Below are positions 1-12,000 of a DNA stretch of 64,000 nucleotides, piece after piece; the stretch's first letter is position 1; each line of letters starts with the position of its first letter. Position numbers and translations under genes: made by a program. The notes beneath the pieces were generated by a model that did no database searches, was not told where the DNA came from, and was given only the letters and a program-made list of their open reading frames with translations. The stretch is taken from NCBI GenBank assembly GCA_963693305.1, contig OY855908.1, positions 27,974,305 to 28,038,304 of the forward strand, given 5' to 3'. Origin of the DNA: Meandrina meandrites. Lineage: Eukaryota; Cnidaria; Anthozoa; Scleractinia; Meandrinidae.

Positions 1-2151
1 TACCCAGTGAGCGTCACATTATAAAGAGGTCTATTTAAAGGGAGCCTTCGCTTTAACGACAAGTTTAAAATGATGCCTAAATTCCAAATTTTACAGGACA
101 AGGGAGAAATAACATTTAATGGTAACAATAAATGGAAAAGATTATGACTTTGAAATTTTTTGTAAGCCGCCATTTTGATTTTTATAACGTGAATTGGTTG
201 CCCGGTTGTTTCACGCAAATGATGATCCTCTCCCTCCTAGCAATACCGGCAACAATTGCACGTCATAATTCAAAATGGTGGCGCGCGGTAAATTAAAACG
301 CGAAATCGTTTTCATTCTTCGTTACTACAAATTAAATGTTATTTCCCCCAACTGTCCTGTAAAATTTGAAATGTAGGCATTATTTCAAAAATTGCAACGC
401 CAACTTCTCTTAAGAGTGGAAGTTCCCTTTAAGACGTCTTTGGCGCATGTTTGTTCAGACTAGACCTACACACTTACCTTCCAATAGCAAAGCAGTATAG
501 AGTTTTGCTTCTTCCCTCAGTGGCTGTCTCGACATATTTTGGTGTCACTTTCCAGGATGGTGAATGTTTGGTTTCAGGATCTACCATGTCTATAAAAAAA
601 TAAGCCAAATTTGTTAATGTCACATCTATAGCTACTCGTACAATATCGGTACACATCACCGACACATCGTAAAGTTCCGAAAGTAACGACCCGCAATTAA
701 ATTCACGGTTGTTGACAAATCCCGGAAGGAGCAATCGCAACAGACACAACAAGCTGTCCAAACTGCTTCTATATTTCTTTGGATGATGATGTTCGTTCGT
801 TCGTTCCTACAGAAAAACTTATTCCTTCCGAAGTTTTATCAAAATAGCTTTAATTTGTTACGACAAATTGGCCAACATATGGTACACGATTTAACTACCC
901 AGAAGTAGCAACCTTGCTTTTGACCGTAGGGACAGCAGCATTATATATTTAGACGAAAGGAATTTACACTTCTGTGGGCAGTGGACTTATTACCGCAATT
1001 ACCTATGCTTGGGCAAGGACAAGGTCTTGCAGAACCCTTACTTTAGGGCTGTAGTTTACGTAAGACATATCCAAAGTAACTTTGTTTACCTGGTTGGCGC
1101 TTCTTTAGAGTAAAAAGCCCAGAACGATAAAAGGTGTTTGCACCGCTTACTGTACAACCAATTCCTTTTAATCCTGCAATCTCATCAACATCCATCTGGG
1201 TAACATACATGATAAACAGTTCACCATTTGGCGAGATGGCTCGATGAGGATCTCGTTTGAATGGAATTGCGACTGGATTCTCCCAGCTGTAGCTAGCGCC
1301 GTAGTTCGGTTCGTGTTGTGGACAACGGACGCTGAAAGGCTGCCCAAGATCAATGGTCTCTGTCTCATTTACTTTACTAGTGAAATCTCCCACGTCTAAC
1401 AGGAGGAAAGAAAAATGACTTGGCTACGTTTCGGGTTATCAAATATTGACAACGTTTGAGGCAATGTCCTCACAAGTATGGCACCGCACATTCTCACTGC
1501 GGATAATGGGGACTTTAAGATCCGGGACGCGACGGCTTTTGGAACACGATAGCCGGTAAGTAGCCTGGGACGAGAACGCCGTTCTGACCGAGGTAAAGTT
1601 ATCATTTTAAGATGCGTGACGCGAGAACAATTTACTTCCGGCCGTGTCTTATACCGTCGCGTCCCAGATCTTAAAGTCCCTAATAATTGCGGGCAGATTT
1701 AGCCTGACTTTTTGCGTTCAACCACACCACAAGATTACAGTTCATTTTGTTGTAAACAGGTTTGGCGATCGGCACTTTTTCCAGGTGACTTAATGATTTA
1801 ATTCAAATAATTTTCATCTCTCACATGTTACTGCAACGTGAAGTTTCCTGCTGAATGTTTTTTTAGAGGTGACGGCATCTTGGACGAAACACTGATAACT
1901 TCCACTACTCTCGGCTTCAAGATACTCTCCAGTTAAAGAACCATCACCGCCAAGCTTATACTTAGCACCAAAAACTATGCTACTTCCCTTATGTTCCCAT
2001 CTCCATTGTAAATTTGAGCCCGAGGCCTCGCAAGGGAGTCGAAAACCCCAGTTTTGACTTGCATTATACCTCTTGCCAAACTTAACTTCATTTGGATTTA
2101 CCAAATCGTGTGATAAGAACTTTGTGATCTGTGGAGGAGGAAGGACTTGCC
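1..2151 (-). CDS. Contactin-like IgCAM copy A1, 5' exons only (partial at left edge)
   Basis: Three exons of a cell-surface immunoglobulin-superfamily protein are visible: 1825-2151 (Ig1), 1090-1395 (Ig2) and 478-589 (first half of Ig3). Ig1 has the paired cysteines in RLPCEA and YQCFV; Ig2 has them in SVRCPQ and GIGCTV. Exon junctions are in phase: T|AC after Ig1, G|AC after Ig2, and a donor after the Gly codon in CFAIG. The next exon would lie beyond position 1. These exons match those of A2 at 30380-32056, and A2 identifies the gene as contactin-like. The first Ig exon opens mid-codon (x|GG) after an AG acceptor, so a signal-peptide exon must lie further right; I could not identify it. A1 is probably a functional paralog because no stop or splice-site loss is seen, but most of it is outside the window. 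Confidence 0.72.
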
Positions 2152-2479
2152 CTGAAAAAATAAATATACAAAATGGGAATAAATATTTAATGTTAATAAA
2201 TGAATAGAAACAAAAGCAAGACAGGAACAAATTCACGTTAAATGATGATGATGTATCACTTGCCTAACTTTTAGTATAAAACTCTATTGTGCGAGGGCAT
2301 TTAAACAAAAGCTTATTAAAGATTTACTTTCATGTGGTTCAGTTATTGCAATGCAGCCTCAAGTGGCTTCAGGTTTTGCGATCTAAAAAATAACGAATAG
2401 ATGTTTTATTTTCAACCATGAAGCATGATTTTACTTTTACTCTGACACCATTCTAAGTAATTCCGCGAATAGCACGTTA

Positions 2480-3420
2480 CTATGGTTTAAAAATGTAAAA
2501 ATGTTAGTAAAATATTGTAAAAGTCCCAACGTTTCGGCTAAAACTTCAGCCTGCATCAGGGGAAAGTGACAACGAATTTGTAAAAAGCACGTTCTCATAC
2601 TTAACAAATCGGAGCTAATTATGTTCTGCCCCGGCCCTCAAGGCTAAATTTAAACGGTTCAGCGGTTCAGCAGATTCCTGTAGGTGTTGATTTCCCATAA
2701 AATAAAAGTATCAAACTTTGCCTATTGTTATGGTTAGGATTTTAAGACAATGAAAAATTATCCATCCTTAGGGATTTTTCTATTCGGTATTCTATTCTAG
2801 TCTAAAATACGCCTGTTGCGCCAATTTGTGCTACAATCTTAGCAAATTTCCACTTATTTAGCCAACAGAGTTCAGTTTTGAACCCCCCCCCCCCCCCCCC
2901 CTTCCCGCTCATTTCAATGTTGTTAATGCATTGGTGTTTTTAAAACAAAGCCTGTCGAACCGCAAACCTCAAGAAACAACATTGAGTAAGAGGGGAGGGG
3001 GATAAGATATTTTAACCCGCTTGCAAGTCGGGACATTTGTGAAAAATGCGTGACATTCGTATGTTTTAACTAGTTTTGTCCAAGATTGTAGTATGTAAGA
3101 ACTTTGAAGATTCCCAGTAGATGGTGTGGCAGAATGTAAACAATGTTCCGCGAAAGCTGAATTATACGAGTGTTTATTTTCAACCGCTTTTATTTGATGT
3201 TCTTTGAGCTGGGTGGAAAAGATTCGTTTCGTTTTCCCAATGTAGCTTTTTTGTCACAAACTTGGCAGGGAATTGAAAAAATTGCGCCACGAGTCTGATC
3301 TTTAGGGACTGGGACTTATGGTTTGGGAAACAAATTGTTGCAATTACCACGGATCTGTGTCGCGAAGAAGTAAATCCAAGCTAATAAACCAATCTGCCAC
3401 ATTACAATTGTGAAGCACTA
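2480..3420 (-). mobile_element. Penelope-like retroelement remnant with GIY-YIG motif (copy 1)
   Basis: On the minus strand at about 3130-3300 a frameshifted peptide reads CQVCDK, then SYIGKTKR, then STQLKEHQ and AVENKHSYNSAFAEH. This is the YIG...R...H/E arrangement of the GIY-YIG endonuclease found at the C-terminus of Penelope-like elements. At 2526-2565 the plus strand carries the ACGTTTCGGCTAAAACTTCA type of motif often seen at ends of such elements. The frame is broken and poly(C) lies inside, so this is a dead fragment. It predates the segmental duplication, since 32400-33060 has the same remnant. Confidence 0.6.
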
Positions 3421-5313
3421 CGTCCAATGCCTATAAAGAAACAAACAAACGGTAATTTAAAAACTTCTTATAACTTCTTATCTATATCGCGAGCGTTAAT
3501 TCCAGACACGATTTCACTACCACTTGACTATTCATTCCACACTGAGTTAAAAGTTGAGGCAAAGTTGACGCAGTTTTTTAAACAAGGACCAACATCTGGC
3601 TTGCTTCTTTCAAAATTTGGGAAAGACAATGTTAAGAGGCACGTGCATGGAAAAGGCAATTATCGTCGATACTCTATCAACTGAGTTTGACTTAGTTTGA
3701 TTGGCATTTTATTCAATTTTGTTCAATTAGATACACTGGCACATACCTTAGCTTCGGTAGAATGAATCTCGTAGGAGTAATTTCCTTGGTAAAAATGCAC
3801 TTTTTAAATGTAAAGTGCAGATCTTTAAGACTTAAGAATGAACTGACTCACTTTCTTTTATGAATTAACAAGGTGATTCCAGCGCTGACCTTTTTGTGTG
3901 ACGTATGGGACATCCTTGACGTTAATCCTGTTGGCGGAGTAAATGACGTATTTGAAAACTAAATAATTCATGGCACGTTTTGTGAACCTGGTTAGTAGCT
4001 AGAAAAACGCTTCGGATATAAGAAATGTGCAGGAATAGTAAAGAAAAAACAGTTGCAACTGTAACATGTCTCGAACTCGTCAATGACAATTAAGAACAGT
4101 CACGGAAGATCCACAGAAATAGTAATCTATTTAAACACATGTTTATTAAAGTTTCAGTAAACACAAGTGGGAATATAAATATCAAACAGAGAAATGGACA
4201 AGGAATTAACCTTGTATTAGTTTTGCTTAAGGTCTTAAGGTTAAGAGGACGCGAAAATATTGTCACGTCTTCTGAAATACATGGGTTTAAACATGAATTG
4301 AGAACCGCGCGATATTGAACGTGGCTAAAACGTTCCTCTTTTAAAACAAAGTCAAATATCCCCTCCAATTGTTTTTTCTGTGTCTATTATACTTTCTGGA
4401 AATTTTCCTGCAAAACCTGTATGTTTCACTGTGCGAGTAAATCAGCATGTCAATTCTGAGATGCCTTTTTCCTTTGTTTCAAAACTTGTCCTGATGCACA
4501 GCTTTTCATATGGAAATACGTTCGTTGTCTTGCAAATCAAACTCATTTCCATATGAAAGATTGTGCATCAGCCTGTACATGGTTTGAAACATAGGTAAAG
4601 GGCAACTCAAACATTGCTTATTCCTTCAGGCGACCAAGGTGATAAGTTGAATAAATAAAATGATAACATGGACCATAGTTAAAGCTCATAAATCAACAAT
4701 GACGGCGTAATTCATGAATGAAAATCGTTCATCGTTCATCGATGAAGCAATGTCAATCTATGTCATTAGTTAATAAATCGATAATGGATGATTTATCATA
4801 CATTAATCACAAGAAATGGAAGCTGGTTGCTAATTACCATCGAAACATCTATTGCATCGCCTCGCATTTTTAGCCGTCATGATCATTTGCTTTTGTCTTC
4901 GCGTGGGAACTGTCGAATGACATGTTGGATATGGCTCGTTTTTGTTTGTACTTTGTCAACTTCTCAAGCGGCCAAGAACAATCTTATGCTCAAATGCCAG
5001 TATACGCGATCATTCAATGGCGATTTATCACTTTTTTTCAGATTTCGTTGTAATGTTTCGCCCGTCTTTGTTATCAGTGAAGGCAGTCCTCTTCGCAGTC
5101 GCTCGGTTTATATCCGTTGTTGCTTTTTAATGTTGATTGCATTGTTAATGATACTCATAATTATAATATAGGAGGCGGGGTGGCCTCAAATCCTCCTCCC
5201 TGCCACTAGCTGGATTTGTTTTCTGTAGCCCAGAACTCGAATTCACCACGATTTGTAAATAACCAACTGGTCAGCCTCCTGCCAGTTGGGATTCTTAAGA
5301 TGTCATGTTTAAT
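3421..5313. other. Duplicated non-coding stretch upstream of A1
   Basis: No exon is recognised here. A plus-strand reading frame at 3427-3684 (85 codons) is open in both duplicates (partner 33107-33364), but the copies differ mainly by amino-acid-changing substitutions, which argues against a conserved protein. The minus-strand sequence at about 3745 has a good GTATGT donor without a convincing exon behind it. A signal-peptide exon for A1 could be hidden here. Confidence 0.3.
4477..4592. repeat. Hairpin / small inverted repeat (copy 1)
   Basis: Arms built around TTTCATATGGAAAT and ATTTCCATATGAAA, extended outward by GATGCACA and TGTGCATC and then by TTTCAAA / TTTGAAA. The second copy lies at about 34131-34246. 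It resembles a tiny miniature inverted-repeat element and predates the duplication. Confidence 0.6.
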
Positions 5314-6036
5314 TTGTTTCATATTTGTTTGTAACGCGCATTTGATCATACTCACATGAAATTTGCGTGATATAAACTTCCGACAAACTGAGAGAAAATA
5401 GCGAACACGTTACCATTCATTCAACTCGAAAGAGTGGCGCCAAATGAAGCAAGTGGAGTCAGCCAGCACGTGATTGGTGATATCAAACACACGTAAAGAA
5501 TGATCGTAATTTTACACGCGTTGAGATGTTTTTCTTCGATCGGTGGTCAAAATTCCAATACAAAACCGCAGTTTATATAATAACATATTTTAATCCATTA
5601 CGGGCGTGCGATTGATCTAAACACGTTACGTGGAGCAGCCTCGACTGGGGAATATTTAACAATCATTCCATGAGTACTCGTTAGATATGACAATTGGTAG
5701 ATAGGCAACGAGGCGCGTAGCGCCAAGTTGGATATAACCATCTCATATCCAACAAGCATGAGTGGAATAACTGTTTTCTTAAAAGCACCCAAAGAATAAC
5801 AATATTTAGACTAGATTCTGGGCACTGCCTGAATTGATCGTGGGTCCTACACAGTCTTTTGACAGAACAAATGTGGCAATGTTTGAGATCTAAGCTAAAA
5901 GGACTAGCACGTTTATTATGTATGAAGAATGAGATAAGAGTTGATGTTTGTCGGTAGGTTAAGTATAAAGATCATGATTAGAAGGTTATTTTACCAGTAT
6001 TTTACCAGTATAAAGATCATGATTAGAAGGTTATTT
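5314..6036. other. Gene-free stretch; possible A1 promoter side
   Basis: No gene is recognised. The minus strand at about 5455-5480 carries ACCAATCACGTG, which combines a CCAAT-box and an E-box-like motif. It is followed by an ATG at 5416 and a strong GTGAGT donor at 5350-5355. A direct repeat of about 45 bases (GATCATGATTAGAAGG) lies at about 5968-6043. Confidence 0.25.
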
Positions 6037-6416
6037 TACCAGTAGAAGCGAACTCCACGACAAAGCATTACGGAACAGTGGCATTATCGACCTACCCCGA
6101 GCCAAAACCCTATCGGGAAGAAGAACATTCAAACATGCTGGCGCAAGTGACTGGAACTCGCTACCTACAGAACTAAGAAAACAAACTAAACTATCTTCTT
6201 TTAAACTACAACTTTTTAAACATCTGAAAGAAACTGACATTAAGAATCATAAATGCTCAGTCTAATTTTTTATACCTCTGCATGCTGATATATTTTAAAA
6301 GTAGATTTTAGGTAAATTATGTATTGAAATTTTAATTTAGATTTTATTACTGGACATCTTGTTAAGACCAGCATTTTTATAAATGCTGATAGATTTTACT
6401 CCAGGATAAATAAAGC

Positions 6417-6420
<4 letters not shown>
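6037..6420 (+). mobile_element. Non-LTR retrotransposon (LINE) 3' end with reverse-transcriptase C-terminal tail
   Basis: Read from 6037, the plus strand gives FTSRSELHDKALRN, then RRTFKHAGASDWNSLP, then LSSFKLQLFKHL, and a stop at about 6265. The RRTF...DWNSLP block is the hallmark C-terminal tail of CR1/L2-type LINE reverse transcriptases in invertebrates. About 150 bases of 3' UTR follow, ending in AATAAA and a long (ATT)n tract. Only the 3' end is present, as expected from 5' truncation during insertion. Confidence 0.7.

Positions 6421-6494
<74 letters not shown>
6418..6494. repeat. (ATT)n microsatellite
   Basis: About 25 uninterrupted TTA/ATT triplets, directly after the LINE 3' end. 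It probably grew from the LINE tail. Confidence 0.95.
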
Positions 6495-8869
6495 GCCGTC
6501 GAGAAGAGAAACGCTGACAACTAAAACGGGGATAGATGTGAATTGAAGGCGTGAATTTGAAGGCGGAGTGAATGCCGTTGAGAAAAGTGGTAAAAATGTT
6601 GAGGTCCTCTACGGAGCCTGTCCATGTCGTAAAAATATCGTCTTTGAATTTGCTTTGAATCTTGTTACTCCATCATTTAGTTACGTGGCATAGTATAACC
6701 GCGAAGAGAAACAAAATTGTCTGTTCTTCTTGTGTATATGCTTATGCTCGAGTAGAGTAGCTAAACACATGTTATCCGCAATGCGTTTTTTTTTTTCATG
6801 TTGTTTAATAGCCGAAATTCCCTGCAACACTCCACGCTTCATCGGGAACTTTGCGGTCACATGATATCAAATAATAAAACTATCTCCTGCAAATAATCTC
6901 CGAGCGGGCAAAATCACAAAACCTATGACCTCAGAGGGTAACAGTGCACTTTGAAGGACGACCACCGTTCTTCTAATATAGGTAGAAAGATGTCATTGTC
7001 TGCTATAAACGTTTGCCTTTTGCTACGTTTGTTTGTTTCTTGTGTTGTTCGTTCGCTTGTGTGTTGTCAAGTTAGATCTCGACATAACTGAAAGTTTTTT
7101 TCCTATTTTTTTGGCCTTAGAGTTGAAAGTCATGAGAGTTTCTGGCGGTTTAATTAACTAATTTCAACTTTTCAAACAATTCCTCCAACAATCTCGAATA
7201 AAAAGCGCGTAAGAAAGACGTTCCTTTTTGACTCGTCATTCAAAATACATGTATTTTATATTGTTGGAGAGGAAAACTTGCTTGCGTGGGTCAAATGAGG
7301 GAAACCTAATTTCATTGAGCAAGAGCTGTTGTTGTTTTGCATATTTAATTGCATTAGGTTTTGCCTCTCGGCTCAATTCATGCGAAATTCGACGCTTGAC
7401 CATCATGACTGTAGGGTCCTGTGAATCACCTAAAAAAACCCCTTTGTAAACTACTTAACTCTTATTACTAGTTTTAATTTCAGACTTCTATCTCATTTTA
7501 TTCGCTTGAAATGAGTCGGAAACAACATCTCGTTATTATTGGTTGCAGACAATAGAAACATAGAGGACCTATGCAGCAGCAACGACTTGCAAGATGTAAC
7601 TATGGCAACACCAGATGTTACTCCCCAGACAACAAACACCACGAACAGTGTGGATCACTGCAAACAAAGGTGTTTTCCAAAGCAGTACAAGCAGGTGGAT
7701 TGAGATTTGCCAGACACATAAAGTATTCATGAAGGTCCAAAGATGGTAAATTCTTGTGCACATGAAGTCGCAAGCAGTGTAGATAAGCTTCCAGATGTCC
7801 AAGGTCACCTTAGCAACGCCGTGATTTCTGAGGAATTAGCAAGTGGGGCCCAGCATGGAGGGTTGAAATGCTGTGTCATTTCGATAGAGAGCACGACTGG
7901 AGAAAGCAATGAAGTTCTAGTAATCGAGGACAACAGTGCTGGAAACTCCATTATTGAAAGAATAGCTAGATTCATAATTAATGCTTATTCAGGGATATGT
8001 GGCAGACTTGCATTCAGAGAAAATTAGTGAATCCTCTCATTCCCATAACTTCAGTGCCAGAATTCTCCTTTTACTTACTTCCAAACACTTATTTTAATGT
8101 TAGGTCTGAAGACTTGGTGTGACATCAAGACAACAATGATTATCTTGTCTAGGAAGGTCCCTATAAATTATTCTTTTGACCTGTCTCTATCACATCATGC
8201 ATAACTTGGTTACTTTAGACAATTTTTAAAAGGTCAACTGTCAACAAATTTTAAAAAAATAAATGATAGCCTACAAAATAATAATAAAAGTCTTTTAATA
8301 TATAATAAAAAATTGTATCAAATAACATACGTTGTATAGATGCCGAAATTCTCCATATTTGTGGTGATTTAATATGGACCCTACCAAATGGATTTGTCTC
8401 TAGATTTAAGAAATGATAATTGCATTTTAACAACAGTTGGTATGTAACAGAATTAACAGTTAATAAAATGATAAAAAAATAGAATCTTTATCGCAAGAAC
8501 AAGACACAATATTGAGAGGCCTTATTCGTATTCCTTGACGGCACTGGACCGAGGCTAATGGGGTGTAATATTGCTAAAAATACAAAGATATACAATGAAA
8601 ATTACGGCTGGATTGCCTAAAAACCAGTTAAATTTTAAAAGCTGCAAAGCCCTAGAGCTAAAAGGGATCTGCAGGCTAGAGGGATACCAGTGTCAAACAA
8701 GAATACAGGACGAACTGGCAGAACTTACAGAGAATGCTCACAAACGTGACCTTGAATTGTCGTGCGGGAGAATGCGAGCAAGTCATTCAAATTATGCTAC
8801 GTTCACCTAAACAAAAGGTTACAACGAAACTTACAAATATTCATTCTGATTATTTTGAACGCACGTCCT
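6495..8869. other. Gene-free stretch downstream of B1
   Basis: No convincing gene on either strand. The open frames at 7228-7449 and 7743-8027 (plus) have no recognisable domain and no splice context. The stretch is AT-rich and contains the space where B1 transcripts should end, but I see no clear polyadenylation signal near the B1 stop. Confidence 0.3.
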
Positions 8870-8945
8870 CTAGATTTCAAGTCCAGCGCTCTAAGCGCTC
8901 GGCAATGCTGCGACCATAGAAGGCAGCGTGGCCGAGTGGTTTTCA
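8870..8945. repeat. tRNA-Ser-like relics, head to head
   Basis: The minus strand at about 8865-8920 reads GCATTGCCGAGCGCTTAGAG followed by GCTGGACTTGAAAT. This matches the D-arm and anticodon arm of a tRNA-Ser(UGA)-like sequence. Immediately to the right the plus strand starts another: GGCAGCGTGGCCGAGTGGTT. Neither has a complete T-arm or acceptor. A mutated version of the same pair lies at 37975-38055, again just beyond exon 4 of a B gene, so the relic was duplicated with the gene. Confidence 0.5.
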
Positions 8946-9003
8946 AAGGAGTTGTATTAGAAATTGCATGAACCAACGCAAATGCAACACTATCACCAAC
9001 ACT

Positions 9004-12000
9004 CTAATTCCAAGCTTTGTGTCTCGTATGATAATGATGATAGAGGCCTGGGTGCTTGATTCGTTCAACTTCCAACTTGGCGTTTATAACGCAGTTCAGT
9101 AGATCCCAGTCCTCTCCGCCCCATTTGTATTTGAAGTCTTCAGTGTTCATTCCTTTAGAAAGAAGGAGAAAGGCATTTAAGATTAAATAGCATCCTATAG
9201 GCCCGGGGGGGGGGGGGGGGGGGGACACCAAAAACGAAAACATAACCCGTTGTCATATATAATACCACGAAAACATTAGATTGGATGCTTTAAAAATGTG
9301 ACTTATTGGAGTTTTCTTTTCTTTTTTTGTGTCAGAGATTCGTTCAAAACTACAGACAATTTAAACCCTATAGTCTGATTTCTCGTACGCGAGAACCTCC
9401 CGTAGGCGAGAATTTTGACCTGACATATTAAGAGCAGGCTTCTGTAAATATCACCTGGAGGAGTACAATTTGAAAACAATACATGACTTAAAATTTACCA
9501 AAAATTACCAAAAAGGTACAGTCTAGCAATTAATACATGATTGAAAAGAAGGCGATATTTACGGAAGCCCGCTCTTAAGTGGTCTTCTACGAGAGTTTTG
9601 ACTGTTACTACAAAGCATTGTCAGCATTGGATCCCATGCTGTGAACTATCCCAGACAAATGTGGCAGTGTGAAAGAATGACATCACATTTCTATTTATTT
9701 TTCTTACCTCCGAAACGTATCCAGTCTGATTTATATACACTTAAAAGACCAAAACCGATCCTTTCCCAATAACCTCGATGGTCGACATAAGTGCTACCAC
9801 AACGCAGACGTCCTACAACGGGAGCATAAACTAGATGCCCTTCTATCGTGTTCTACAAACAAAGGAAGAATGAATCATAAAATGCTCAAAATATTTATCT
9901 TACACCTACTTTCATTTTAAAATCTCATATTCTATTGTCATTTATTTATTTTTTCTTAGAATTTAATGTTATTTTAATGTAAATGGTGTCCCCAATTGGT
10001 TTTTGAAAGCTAAATACTACTGACACTATAATAAAGTATTTCATTCATTCATTCATTCATTTATTCATTCATTCATTCATTCATTCATTCATTCATTCAT
10101 TCATTTATTCATTCATTCATTCATTCATTCATTCATCCGCGTATAGCTGGTATTGCATGATAGTCTAGAAAAAGCTTGGGAAAAGTTCTAGTTTAGTACA
10201 ATCGACCTAATGTTTCCGTGGTCTGCACTATTCTAAACCAGAGAGATAACGTTATAGATGTTCAAAAACTCAAGTTTAACCACGAGCCAGAGACGATTGG
10301 TTTCACTGCAAAGGTTTGGATATTATATGGCGCTATTTTTATGGTCTTGAAGAGAGTAGGCTATGAGAAAAGTGTGATAGAGCTGTTTTTTTTTTTTTTT
10401 TTACAATAACAACGAAAATGATCGGGGAATTAGCTTAAGAACTGGTAGGAAAAGTAGCGCGCGCTAAGTGGTTTACCTAACCAAAAGGAGCATTGGTTTA
10501 TATGAAGTAACCACCCCCGGGGGGTGGACTCCCATATGAAATGGACGGGAATGGTCGTCGGAAATTTTGAATTTAACCCCTAAAAGAGACCAATCTGGGT
10601 GTGGCCGAACGTTATGCAGACCCCTAAAAGAGTAAATATAACGAATCAAAATTCTTTCTTTTTTGTTATTTCTTCGCGTGCAACCCTAAACGAGACCTTA
10701 ACGGCTAAAAATAATGACATTTTGCCCAGAGCACCCTAAGCGAGACCAAAATCCGAAATTTACACCCCTAAGCGAGACGACGAGCATCCCCGTACATTTC
10801 ATATGGGAGACCCCCCCCCCCCCCCCCCCCCCCCGGGTAACTACCATCTCACCTTTCGAACACTGTCCATGATGTCTATAGGCACATCGATATGAAGATC
10901 AAACAGGAACAGCAGATCATGCTCACTTGGAACACGCTCAACAGCTTTGTTCAACGCTAGCGTCTTGTAAAATTGGCCCTCCAATGGAACAATTGTGTGT
11001 CTACTGTGAAGAAGCGAAGTATTGAACGCCTTATCCATGTCAATATCCTGGCTTTCAAAGTCAGCGACCATGACGTGGAAGTTCTTATCACCGGTTAATA
11101 AGCTGGCAACAGTGAGTTCATTGATAAAATGATAAATCCATCTTCCTTGATCCTTGACAGGCAGTATAAAATACACTGTAGCGTTGTTATTCCAGTTCAT
11201 GCCTTTTGGGAAACACAAACGGCCGCCAACCTTTTCGTGATAGACGTGCTCTGACAGACGAAACGACTGATCGGTGTTATCTAGACCGAGTTCTAGATCA
11301 ATAGAAAAACGATCACCATAAACTGGATCTGATTTTTCCATCACTTTATGAATTCGCCTCAAAAAGTACTCCCTAAATGTTGAGAGGAGCAGAAATTATT
11401 TTTAGTATCTTACAGCCAGTGTTCATAGCGTAGCTTTTATTTGAAAATAACTTTGGCGGATAGCGAAAACGAAGGACACCAAATTCAAATCTCGCCAACT
11501 CAAAAGATTTAATAAAATTAAGATTAACGGTAAATATTCTTCCCGTACCGAGCTAACTTGCTTTTTTTCGAATAGCTTTTAGTTTACCTTTAAAAGCTTT
11601 CGAGACTTTCGAAATATTTCTGGAGGAAGTTAGCCTTTTGCTTCCCGTCAGCTCACGGGAAAGGAAGAATGGTGAATGGCGAATGAGGAATGCCGAATGG
11701 AGAATGAGGAATGGGGCATCCCCATTTCTCATTTGCCATTCCACATTCCTCAGTCCTCATTCCTTATTCCTAATTCCCCATTCCCCGCTCCCCGTTCCCT
11801 GTTCTTCATTTCCCATTCCCCATTCCCCTTTCGCCATTCCCCCATTCCCCAATCACTTTCTTCAATTCCTCATTTTAGTAACGTCAGCAAAAGCATAAGA
11901 TCGATTGGCAACGGATGGCAACGGATGACAAGTTGGCCTCTGTTTCTTAGGCTGACAGATCAATTAGGAAATTGTTTTAAAAGGCATAATTGTTTCTTGC

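Larger units (their letters stand above)
1..5313. repeat. Segmental duplication, copy 1 (partner at 29947-34935)
   Basis: This block matches 29947-34935 almost base for base in the same orientation, from the first base of the window to about 5313, where the two sequences diverge abruptly after the motif GCCAGTTGGGATTCTTAA. It carries the first three visible contactin-like exons, a Penelope-like remnant and a hairpin. Copy 1 has about 240 extra bases (roughly 2767-3011) with a poly(C) run; these are absent from copy 2. The left boundary is beyond the window. Confidence 0.9.

Noticed and set aside
1168..1605. Minus-strand frames at 1168-1368, 1396-1605 and their copies at 31068-31505
   Set aside because: They overlap the Ig2 exon in another frame or cover the intron between Ig1 and Ig2; the Ig frame has the conserved cysteines and splice signals.
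3427..3684. 85-codon plus-strand frame also present at 33107-33364
   Set aside because: The copies differ mainly by replacement changes, no family is recognised, and conservation is explained by the segmental duplication.
8870..8945. A functional tRNA-Ser gene
   Set aside because: Only D-arm and anticodon-arm pieces are present, facing each other; T-arm and acceptor stem are missing.
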